In this document: piece after piece, positions 10,763 to 19,277 of the stretch
Layout: every line of letters starts with the position of its first letter
Position numbering within the stretch: the first letter of the stretch is position 1
Source: Phytophthora hibernalis
Taxonomy: Eukaryota > Oomycota > Peronosporomycetes > Peronosporales > Peronosporaceae
Reading direction: 5' to 3'
Length of the DNA stretch: 64,000 nt
Assembly (NCBI GenBank): GCA_012656075.1
Contig: JAAKBF010000014.1
Coordinates: 248,001-312,000, forward strand
Notes under the pieces: generated by a model
What the model saw: only the letters and a program-made list of their open reading frames with translations
Databases searched by the model: none
Told to the model about the DNA's origin: nothing
Program-made: the position numbers and the translations under genes

Positions 10763-11923
10763 ATGGTCGTGGTTCGTAAACGCTTGAGCTGGAAAATGCA
10801 CGCTGAAAGATTGGTGCTTGTGGGTGAGTTTAAGCAGTACTATCGAATGATCTTGGCAAGTTTCGAGCAGCTGCTCCTGTATGTAGGCGCTGATCTCGCT
10901 ACTGACCCGTTGCAGTCTGCTCGACGTGGTCTTGGCGAGCCGCCCGTGTCACCTGCCGGAATGCTATAGACCTGCATTAGCTGGCTCGCTGGTGGAAGTT
11001 AACATCACATTCGCGTTATCACAGGAACGAGTAGAGCTGGATTTTATCGGATTGTGCATAAAGTTATAAGAGCAATTAACAGTTGCGAGAGACTTGCATT
11101 AATATTCCCGAGGACTGATGACGAAATGGAGGGAGCTGTGGCTGGATATCGTTCACTTAGTACTGGTGGCGCGATCCCCGGCTGTATTGGTGCTATTGAC
11201 GGCTGGCTGTGTCCTATTCGGGTTCCTCGCAGACGCGAATGTGGACGAGTGATAGCATTTTTTGGGTCATTACCAACGCTATAGACTGAACGTGCAAGCT
11301 TCTGCAGATCGCAGGTGCCGCTTCACGGCTTGAGCGTGTCGAGCTCCTGGTGGCAGAAACGGCTCGGTAGCGTTTTTGCAGTGGTCGCTCAGCACAGTTC
11401 TCTCAGGCATACGAGGGCCTTATTTCGTTGTGGCTGACAACGCTTATCCACAAAGCCGCGTCGTATTGACGCCATTTAACAAGGCTCAGACGAAAGGCAG
11501 AGCCGATCGTGACAACTTTAATTTCTATCTGAGCCAGTGCAGAATTCGGATCGAAATGGCTTTCGGACTTCTCGTCAATAAGTGGCGGGTCTTGAAGAAA
11601 CCTCTGTGTGTGAGCCTCAAAAATTGTCCCTACATTATTCACGCGTGTATGCGCCTTCACAACTTTTGCATCGATCAGCATTCATTAGAATCACCGACAA
11701 CTGCCAAAAAACTATGAAATCTATGCGGCATGAGCTCCGAACCTGGAATGATACTCGGGATCTTACTTACACACAAACACAGTACGAGACAGAGGGTGGA
11801 GAAGTGATCGAGCTCATGGATGAAGTGTCTCGAACCATCATTGTCCGTCATATCGAGAGACTTAACTTAAACTTAAATCGACCAGCTCTCAACGTTGCAC
11901 GTCGCGATAAAGATGATAGCTAG
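10763..11923 (+). pseudogene. PIF/Harbinger-type (DDE_Tnp_4) transposase, decayed
   Basis: Recognisable blocks run in family order: a helical N-terminal part (KQYYRMILASFEQLL); GAIDGWLCPIRVP with the first catalytic Asp; HYQRYRLNVQASADRRCRF; YFVVADNAYP with the second Asp; and IEMAFGLLVNKWRVLKKP with the catalytic Glu, then ACMRLHNFC. At least three in-frame stops (about 10967, 11000 and 11325) and several frameshifts interrupt it. The C-terminal part (about 11700-11923) continues in another frame. A 5' end sequence (10291-10320) is shared with 8245-8300. I could not identify a matching 3' terminal repeat. Confidence 0.7.
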
Positions 11924-12014
11924 CTAGTCTTTGTATTATCTTAAGGGCATTATGCATTGCGTGTTATAGCTGCATTCCTTCAATCTTAAAGCTTCTGAGT
12001 GTTTTAATCATTGT

Positions 12015-12640
12015 CTACTCCTCGGCTGAATGAAGTTTGCGAATCAGTATCTGGCGCTCGTTCAATAGTATATCGCGATCCTCGCGAAGGAGTAGCGTAG
12101 CCGATCCTTCGCTATGCAAGAGGTTTCGGTCGAGCTCAGCCAACTGAAGTTGTCCTGTCCTGTAGGCTGGCATCACCTGCAACTGTTTTACGTGAATATT
12201 GGGCGTAAATGCTAGCGGGGTATTACCAGAGGTGCTTCGCAAGCTCCTGCAGCATCAGCTTGAGAGCGATACTTGCAGTGGCTAAAGCTAGCACCCCCAC
12301 TGCCCTTAAAGGGAAACAAACTGGCTGATCGCGCGGACATATACAGTAGCGATCACCGCAAAGAATATCACCGGCAGATTTCGGGTATAAATTTTCAAAA
12401 ATCGACGGTATGATGGAGCCCATAGCCGTCGGTGTTGCTGCTCAACAATGTGTATTCGACTTTGAGTTGCGCCTGGACTTAAATGCATTTCCATAAACGG
12501 CCTGGGGTCGACACTGATTGCACTGTCTCCGTGTGAAAATGTGTTTTTACGTACATGTACGTCTGCGAGGGCAATAATGAAGAAACCCCAAAAGGACGCG
12601 ATATATACGCACGGTTTGAACGATTGCGATGCGATACCCT
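12015..12640 (-). pseudogene. Multipass membrane protein relic, N-terminal/middle part (minus strand)
   Basis: On the minus strand RRFLKIYTRNL, VIATVYVRAISQFVS and then, after a frame change, ATASIALKLMLQELAK align with the relic at 640-850. The stretch after 12222 (TPNIHVK..QVM) may match TPTILVKSQVRM of that relic, but this is weaker. It faces the other fragment of the same family across the Harbinger remnant. Confidence 0.45.
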
Positions 12641-12713
12641 TGGTTGGTGAAATCGGCCCCACTACAAAAATTGATGAAAATAAGAGATGCGGGAGCATGT
12701 GGCCAAACAATTT

Positions 12714-13330
12714 GGTCGTGCGTGCACTGAACGAGAGATAAAGCCTGCTGTGGTTACCTGGTTAGCGACACACCCAACGAAAAAATTGTTCTGGCAGCAA
12801 CTTCGTTGCCATCAAAATGACCACGCAAACGAAAATATGACATAGAACCATGCGATGTTCGCAGCACTGAAGTGTTCATACGATTGCTATCCGGGAGGAA
12901 GGTCAGTAAAAACGTTTCCGACGGTAAAGCAGTAGCCGAATAGCCATCCCACAGCAATGCGAAGCAGCGAGTTGCGTAGCACCAGTGCGAGAGTTTCAAA
13001 CGCAAAAGATGACGAGTTACGCTGGGTGCTGAACACCACACTCGGCGTCTCTGTCCTGCTGGGATCGCCAGTCTGCGCCAAAGCATTGAAGACAGCAGCA
13101 ACACACGTTGCATCGCAAGAATGAGCAAGATCTATAATAGAAATAGCTGGGCGCCACTGCTCGAGTACGCGAGTTTGCATATTTAGAAGTAATTTTGATC
13201 ATGCTTCAGCAGGGGCGATTGATGGTCGACTCTATATATTACGTAACACGCTCGAGGACACTACTCCCGAGCATCGTCGACAAACATGATAGACTGGGTT
13301 GTATCCTTGTACTTCGCCTTGGCACCCCAT
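12714..13330. other. Intergenic, no supported gene
   Basis: Overlapping minus-strand frames exist here, but none has recognisable motifs and none continues into the neighbouring genes. It separates the transposon-rich left part from the gene island and probably holds the 3' flank of the apyrase-like gene. Confidence 0.4.
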
Positions 13331-15081
13331 TCACGACACGATGGTACCCACCGGAGCCCGCCCAGCTCGCCCAGTGACAACCGTGCGACCAGTAGTAAGG
13401 TATAAGAAGCAGCACGCTGCCATGAACACCACGAAACTCATATTCCAGCCAAGCGGTAGGCCAGCACTGAGCTGCTCAGCCAACAGTTCTGACTCAATAG
13501 AGAAGGTTACCTTGCGCTGAAGTGCCTCCAGATACAAAAAGGCTCCAGTAAGCCACGCAACTAACTCCGGCGGGCTGCCGCGCTCGGTAATCACCTCGGA
13601 GCTGTGCCGCGACAAAAGTGGTTGTTTCTCGAAATGCTCGATAAAGTGAATCCTCTCATCAGCATCCTGGACGCCGATCTGTTCAAGAAGGACAATTGTG
13701 TAGCAGAGGTCGAAGCATAGTGCACTTGGTGGCTCGAATTCATCTTCCATCACGGAATCTTGGGAGGGGATAGTTGTAAAGCGCTGCGCCAGCTACAACA
13801 TCCTTGTACGGCAAAGAACACAGCGTTTTTGCAGCATTCCGCATCGTCGGTAGTGTTGGGGTGGGTAGCTGCAGCAGATCCATACCTCTTTCCTCCTGTT
13901 TATTGTTGATGTACTCCAAGACGCGACTTGCAGCGAGCGTTGCTGCTCTAATCACCCCCGAGGCGTAAAATGATCCAAGCCCTCGGGGTTGCGGCGCACC
14001 ACCTAGAAAGCAAAGTTTTCCGGTGGGCAGTTAGCATTGCTTGAAGCCACGTGCGAGCGGAGCAGCGTCATGCATTTATCAGCATCGCCAGTGCCTTGAA
14101 CAGTTAGGTTCGCTCCTTCCACCACTGAAGGGCCGTCACGCAAGAAGCAGGGGTGCTGCAATGCGCCTGATTCAGCATGTTTGTTCCTCTCCTGTTTCAG
14201 CTTCACCACCGCCTGCTGAGCTTGACGCCGCCCAAACTCTGGATACTCCCGACCGTAAAAGTCGCTCGTGTTGAGCGCCACATTCACCTTTCGCTGCCTC
14301 TTGCTGCGTCTCCATCGCTCGCGCACGTCAAAAATCATTTCAGCGGAATCCGAGTCCGATTCAGAGGCCAACTGTCCTGTATGTCCTCCAGCGTCCACGT
14401 GCAGCAGTCCGAACACTTCAACTTGCCCAGGACTGAGCGACGGCGCCACTCGTCCTGAGAAATAATTGGTCCCCACCAATTGGAAATAGCGACGCCAAGC
14501 GGCTGTTACAACGCGCACGTCCCCAGAGGACGCGAAGCTGTCTCCCTCCTGACGATCCTGCGACGGAGCGGGGAGTGCAAAGGGAAGGACGAGTCGCTCC
14601 TCGCTCGGTCCTTCAATTGGTCCAGCCGCCTCGTCACACGTGACGCCGTTTTTGCAGCCTCCTCATGCGTTCTGGAATCAGATATCAATTCTGATTCCGC
14701 CATGATAAAGTGCGCAAAGCACAGCGCAGGATCCACGCGCGGCCTGAGCCACTCGGCGGCCTGTTCGAACGCTGGACGCAGGATCTGGTACGCTTCGTTG
14801 GCAAAATTTTTCTCGTCCTGCGCATCTGCAAGGTGATCTCCATACGTGTCCTGCAGGACGGACACCGGCGCGGGAACCTGCTCGTACACGTTGATGCCGT
14901 CCTGCTCGTACGCGTTCTGCAGGACGAGCAGGCGCGAGTGCGTCCTGGCAGCAACCACGAACAAGCGGCAGTGCGCGCGCGCAGGCGGCGGCATGTCTCC
15001 GTCCTGCGTTCCCATCCTCGTCCTCCGCGCAGCCTGCGCCAACCCCAACAGCGCCACAAGCAGCACCAGGAGCGCACGCAT
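13331..15081 (-). CDS. GDA1/CD39 (apyrase/NTPDase)-like membrane protein with degenerate active site
   Basis: The ATG at 15081 follows an initiator and opens a signal peptide (MRALLVLLVALLGLAQA). Family landmarks run in order: VVAARTHSR where DAGSTHSR is expected (ACR1); RVVTAAWRRYF..TNYFSG at ACR3; VDAGGHTGQ at ACR4; a Cys-rich FLRDG..GTGDADKC block; GGAPQPRGLGSFYASG (ACR5-like); and CFDLCYTIVLLEQIGV. A C-terminal transmembrane helix (about 13390-13450) completes the CD39-like topology. The ACR1 Asp and the ACR3 catalytic Glu are absent, so nucleotide hydrolysis is doubtful. Frame breaks near 14550, 14010 and 13770 each need one base and may be sequencing errors. It is divergent from the glycosyltransferase, with 123 bp between the starts. 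Confidence 0.7.
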
Positions 15082-15089
15082 CCTGTCGA

Positions 15090-15104
15090 ATCAGAAAATG
15101 AGCC
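15090..15104 (-). promoter_or_regulatory. Oomycete-type initiator
   Basis: Read on the minus strand, GGCTCATTTTCTGA lies 9 to 23 bases before the apyrase-like ATG. It fits the oomycete core initiator pattern (GCTCATTY..). The 123-bp region between the two divergent starts probably serves both genes. Confidence 0.55.
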
Positions 15105-15204
15105 GTCCTCAGACAAACATTTGTACATTGTGTATGTTCACACCATTTCTAACCGCGACCTCCCTTTCTAACATAACATAACGACTTTCAGCCTTCCCGC
15201 GTCG

Positions 15205-16806
15205 ATGGCCGAGTCGTCGGGGCCGCGCTTCCTGCTGCGCGCCTGTGTGTTCCTGCTGGTGCTGATCGCCAGTCTGCTGCAGCTCCTGTTCTTCGCGCTG
15301 TTGCCGCAGATCCAGCTGCACCCGGAGCTGTGCAACGCTACGCTGGCCTCGCGTTCGCTGCTGGCGCCCACGCCCACGAGCGTCGAGCTGCTGCCGCCCA
15401 TGAAGCTGCTGTTCCAGTCGCTGTACGTGTCGCCGCGGGAGCTGGCGCTGCAGCAGAAGGAGGAGGAGAAGCGACGCAACGACCTGGCGGCGGCAGCGGA
15501 GCCCGCGCAGACCATTCGAGGCAAGCAGAAGGCGGCGACCACAACACTCGAGGGCGGACAGGGAGAGACGTTCCAGGCCGAGACGCTCGCGGAGCTGCAG
15601 GCGCTGGAGATCAAGCAGCTGGCTGATAAGGAACAGGAGATGCAGAGAGAGCGTCAGATGCAGCTGCCCCCGGGCTTCTTCCTGCAGACGCGCGGCCAGG
15701 GCCACGAAGCCATCGACTCCCAGTCGGCCTACTGCATCAACGTCGTGACGCCCAGCGACTCACCCGGTGTGCTACTGGACTTTGAACTGTACTTGAGCGC
15801 ACTACCATCTGCTAGACCTGTGTACGCGTCCAAAGGCAATGGAGAACAGGAGAGTGAGAGCGACGATGGGACTGTCAAGCGACTGGACATGCCGCCCTCG
15901 GTGATTGACATTTACCTGGAACGACATCCTGTGGACAGGAAATACTACCCGGATTTCCACGCGCCCAAGGAGAAGACAATCTGGATGATGCAGAACGTCG
16001 AGTTCTTCGACCGACACGAGCTGGAGAACCCCACGGTGGGCGTCATGATGGTCAAGAACCGTATTGGACTGAAGAAAGTGCTCGAGTACAGGCATCGACA
16101 CCAACTGTCGTACTCGGTCTTCTACACCAAGCACACGAGTCGCGACTTGTACCAACCGGCCGTGCAGCGCGACTGGACGTCGTTTTTGCACCTTGCAGGC
16201 TGGAGCCCGTTCAAGAACACGCGGGTCATCCTGCAGGCGTGGGCGCTCCACCCGGAGTGGCCCCAACTCATCATCCGCGTGATTAAAGCCGATATTTGCG
16301 AATGGATCGAGGAGCAGTTTGGTGCGAAGGACTCGTGGCGATTGCAAAACGTAGACTACGCATGTGGATCGGTGCCTGCCGAAGAAAAGGACCAGCTGCA
16401 GAACCAGATTGGCCTTCATTTGTGTCCAAGTGAGACGGAGGGCTTCGGCCACTATATCAATGAGGCTCGCAGTGTTGGCGCGCTTATCTTGACCACGAAC
16501 GTACCACCGATGAACGAGCTAGTGGACGAGAAGAGCGGCGTGCTAGTAGGAGAACCGCATGCGTGGTGGTGGCAGACCAAGGGGGACTTATTTATGCCGC
16601 TCGCACAAGTGGACGTAGCCGATATTGAGCGGGGCGTGGAACGAATTCTACTGTTCTCCATAGAGGAACGCAAACGGATGGGTCGGCGGTCGCGCGCCAA
16701 GTTCCTCGAGGACCGTGCGTACTTCCTCAACGCTATGACCGCGCTAGAAGAGAGCCTTTGCCAGGACGAGATCCGAATCGAGAAATTACAGCCCTATCTG
16801 TACTAG
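15205..16806 (+). CDS. Type II membrane glycosyltransferase, GT4/GT1-like
   Basis: A single uninterrupted exon of 533 codons. An N-terminal anchor (about residues 8-35, FLLRACVFLLVLIASLLQLL) is followed by a Gln/Glu-rich stem with coiled-coil character (about 80-160). The catalytic half has LAGWSPFKNTRVILQAW and CPSETEGFGHYINEA, which is the E-x7-E donor-binding motif of GT-B retaining transferases, then VPPMNELVDEKSGVLV. This architecture fits a Golgi or ER lumenal sugar transferase; donor and acceptor cannot be read from the sequence. It shares its promoter region with the divergent apyrase-like gene. No frame defects, unlike several neighbours. Confidence 0.8.
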   Translation: MAESSGPRFLLRACVFLLVLIASLLQLLFFALLPQIQLHPELCNATLASRSLLAPTPTSVELLPPMKLLFQSLYVSPRELALQQKEEEKRRNDLAAAAEPAQTIRGKQKAATTTLEGGQGETFQAETLAELQALEIKQLADKEQEMQRERQMQLPPGFFLQTRGQGHEAIDSQSAYCINVVTPSDSPGVLLDFELYLSALPSARPVYASKGNGEQESESDDGTVKRLDMPPSVIDIYLERHPVDRKYYPDFHAPKEKTIWMMQNVEFFDRHELENPTVGVMMVKNRIGLKKVLEYRHRHQLSYSVFYTKHTSRDLYQPAVQRDWTSFLHLAGWSPFKNTRVILQAWALHPEWPQLIIRVIKADICEWIEEQFGAKDSWRLQNVDYACGSVPAEEKDQLQNQIGLHLCPSETEGFGHYINEARSVGALILTTNVPPMNELVDEKSGVLVGEPHAWWWQTKGDLFMPLAQVDVADIERGVERILLFSIEERKRMGRRSRAKFLEDRAYFLNAMTALEESLCQDEIRIEKLQPYLY

Positions 16807-17063
16807 AGTCCCAAGTACGCTTTCGGGAGACCCTGATAGTGCTCCAGCGGATCGTCCGTACCGCACCAGGAGTGCTCGATGACGCCTTCGCGCTTGGATA
16901 GAGATATAACACCTGCCTGGCAGCCCAGCTTGTAAGTAGTAGCATAGATGTCCCTTACGACACGAAAGTGTTCGACCTTATTCCTTATCACGTTAAATGG
17001 GCCAGGCCAGCAAGGCGATGATAGATAGCGCTTGAAGTCAACAACGGCAAAGCTAATTGCCAA
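16803..17063 (-). CDS. Small ORF of unknown function
   Basis: An 86-codon minus-strand frame whose stop overlaps the glycosyltransferase stop by 4 bases. It has a well-mixed composition (e.g. IYATTYKLGCQAGVIS, IEHSWCGTDDPLEHYQG) and no obvious motif. It could be the last exon of a gene starting upstream or a chance frame. I do not recognise it. Confidence 0.3.
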   Translation of the reverse strand: MAISFAVVDFKRYLSSPCWPGPFNVIRNKVEHFRVVRDIYATTYKLGCQAGVISLSKREGVIEHSWCGTDDPLEHYQGLPKAYLGL

Positions 17064-17181
17064 AGTTGGAACAAATTCACATTAGATTATGATCATCACC
17101 ACTCGCTCTTCTGCTGTCACAGCCTCTCGAGCTTATACATACATGTAAGATGTTGCAACAGGATCATGCACATGAAGATGG

Positions 17182-18231
17182 CTACGCTACCACCGGCGTA
17201 TCCTGGTCGTGGGCCCGGACAATGCCAGCTGCCTTCAGCTGCTGGCGGCGCTGGAATCGAGCTCGCAGTACTCCTCGGAACAAGTCGACTGCGGCCTTAG
17301 ACAGAGCGACTGCCACCATGGGGTTCTCCGTCTCGAGACGCACGAGGTTCGGTGCGATGACAATGGCGAGCTGGTCCACACCCATGTGGTTGTGCGGTTG
17401 GTACTCGGCCACGTAGGCAAGCAGATCAGCTAACCACAGCACAATGCAGCGCTCGAGGCTCCCCAACAGACTCAACACTTCAAACTCGACGTTGTCAGCC
17501 GCCGCGAGACGTTCCATCTCACCTGCAGGGACCTCGTGCAGAATGGGCATTGGCAGCTCGCGGAACCACAGTTTGATCAGGTCGGCCAACACGCGGACAT
17601 CGTGCTTGGCTCCTCGAAAGGCACCACAATTGATGTCACGCATGGCTTGGTCGCGCTCCGCCTTGCTGGGTGACTCACGGAAAATGTGGGCCAGGATGTA
17701 TCCCTGCTTGGATATGAAATGCTGCTGTAGCATGACCAGGACCGCTGGAATTCTCTCTTCGTAACCGGGAACGGCGACGCGTGGGACTTGTCGAAACGGT
17801 AGTTTGAAGTGCTGGTTGAGTATCTGCACAGGGTCGTTGCTGTCAACGGGGTCCAGACTTCCGATCATGCTGGACAAACTCAAACTCCCCGGAGGAGCGG
17901 AGCTCGTGCGTGTCCGTTTGGCACGTCGTCCACTTTTTAAGACTGGAGACGCAGCAGCATCCAACGCGCAGACGGTATCCGCTCGGTGTCGTATCGAGGC
18001 TCCGGAGACGAGGAAGTCGGCGAAGTTGTCGGGGATGCCCTCGAACCTCGCCTCCTGGAAGTTGTAGTGGATGTGGACGTCGTGCTTGAAGCCGTAGGGC
18101 GACCCGATCTCCAAGAACGCGGTCAAATCTCGCTCTCCGTCGGTTTGCGGGGCTTGAGATGGAGAGGACGGCGAACTGCCGCCGTTGTCGCCCTTGACGG
18201 TCGAATGTTCGGGTAGTTGGATGTTCAGCAT
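17182..18231 (-). CDS. CRIB-RhoGAP protein
   Basis: About 349 codons from the ATG at 18231. A CRIB motif (IGSPYGFKHDVHIHYN) sits near residues 42-57, followed by EGIPDNFADFL and a basic Ser-rich linker. The RhoGAP domain (about 150-330) has YILAHIFRESP with the arginine finger, then RVLADLIKLWFRELPMPIL and IVIAPNLVR. Such proteins bind active Rho-family GTPases and speed GTP hydrolysis; the CRIB plus GAP order is like plant RopGAPs. A 110-nt intron (18278-18387, GTAGGT..TTGCAG) lies just upstream, so either a 5' UTR exon or an extra short coding exon exists. The frame is open upstream of 18231, so the start is a choice. Confidence 0.85.
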   Translation of the reverse strand: MLNIQLPEHSTVKGDNGGSSPSSPSQAPQTDGERDLTAFLEIGSPYGFKHDVHIHYNFQEARFEGIPDNFADFLVSGASIRHRADTVCALDAAASPVLKSGRRAKRTRTSSAPPGSLSLSSMIGSLDPVDSNDPVQILNQHFKLPFRQVPRVAVPGYEERIPAVLVMLQQHFISKQGYILAHIFRESPSKAERDQAMRDINCGAFRGAKHDVRVLADLIKLWFRELPMPILHEVPAGEMERLAAADNVEFEVLSLLGSLERCIVLWLADLLAYVAEYQPHNHMGVDQLAIVIAPNLVRLETENPMVAVALSKAAVDLFRGVLRARFQRRQQLKAAGIVRAHDQDTPVVA

Positions 18232-18387
18232 TGTCAGACGCTTGGTGTGGGCAGCACTCGTCCACTTGGATTGTGAGCTGCAAGGCAGGCAAGGGCAGAT
18301 CCACACACAAACAAATAAGGTTTCTGGAACGCGAGCAGCATTGAAACACGATCTTAGCGTCGGGAAAGGGCGCGGTACAGTACCTAC

Positions 18388-19277
18388 CTGCTTCTGAAGC
18401 AGTAGATGAATGGCGGGGCTCGAACCAGGGCACAAAGTGACTTGCGCTGTGTGTTTTCTTCCTGTCGTTTGTGTGCGCTCCGTGTTGGACGCGATGTGCA
18501 GTTGGCTTGGCGGCGCTAAAAGGTATATATGGCCTGGTGCGATGCTGGAGGAGAAGCATTCGTTCGCCGAAGAACCGCAGCGGAAAACGCGTGTGGGCCG
18601 TTTCGAAACTACTGTAAATCATGGCTATTCCTTCCACGGGGGCTGCAAACGCTAGCGTCCTGCGTTGGGATTTGGATGCGCCGCGCTGCCGTCAGCCAAC
18701 GTTGCAGGCCCTGGGGCTCGCTCTCTCCTATATTAGTGCGGCATTTGCTGCCTCGCACCAAGGAGCGCCGGATTTTGTCGCTGTAGGGAAGCGCCTTGGA
18801 TACCGATAGCTATCCGTCTCGAATGCAAATGATGGGGTTACACATTGAGGTCGTCTCTCATTGGCCAGCAAGTTGAAGTGCCTGTCGCCGTTACAGATGT
18901 CGGAGATGACCAACGGGTTTCAGTGCATCCAAGTCGGAAACTGCTCTATGCTTTCACCTTCTTGAGCCGGACAACTTGTCCGTTGTTTCGGTGACCTCGT
19001 GGCAGCAACGGACAACTATCCAGCAGTTCGGTGGCCTCGTGACAGCATGGCGTTCCATAGCCTTACCGTTTGTCAACAAACACTCCCTCGCTCATCCTAA
19101 TGCGGTCATCGCAGAAGCACGTCTACATGTTATCACTTCACGACACGGACGCACATTACTATCTGCTCCCTTTCTTGCAAGCGTTAGGCGGAGTGTATTT
19201 TCGAGCGGTTGTCTAGAATGCAATGCAAAACTCGTTGACTGCACCGAGCTCGGGCTTGATGGTCTTAATTCTAAGCT
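18388..19277. other. Intergenic with a degenerate short tandem repeat
   Basis: No supported gene. The 5' leader of the CRIB-RhoGAP gene occupies the left end. Around 18985-19060, TTCGGTGACCTCGTGGCAGC recurs as TTCGGTGGCCTCGTGACAGC about 40 bases on. A 62-codon plus-strand frame at 18621-18809 has no motif and I do not support it. Confidence 0.4.

Noticed and set aside
14685..15705. Several Arg- and Leu-rich frames overlapping the apyrase-like and glycosyltransferase genes
   Set aside because: Low-complexity shadows of GC-rich coding sequence.
18621..18809. 62-codon plus-strand frame with mixed composition
   Set aside because: No motif, no intron signals and no recognisable relatives; kept as intergenic.
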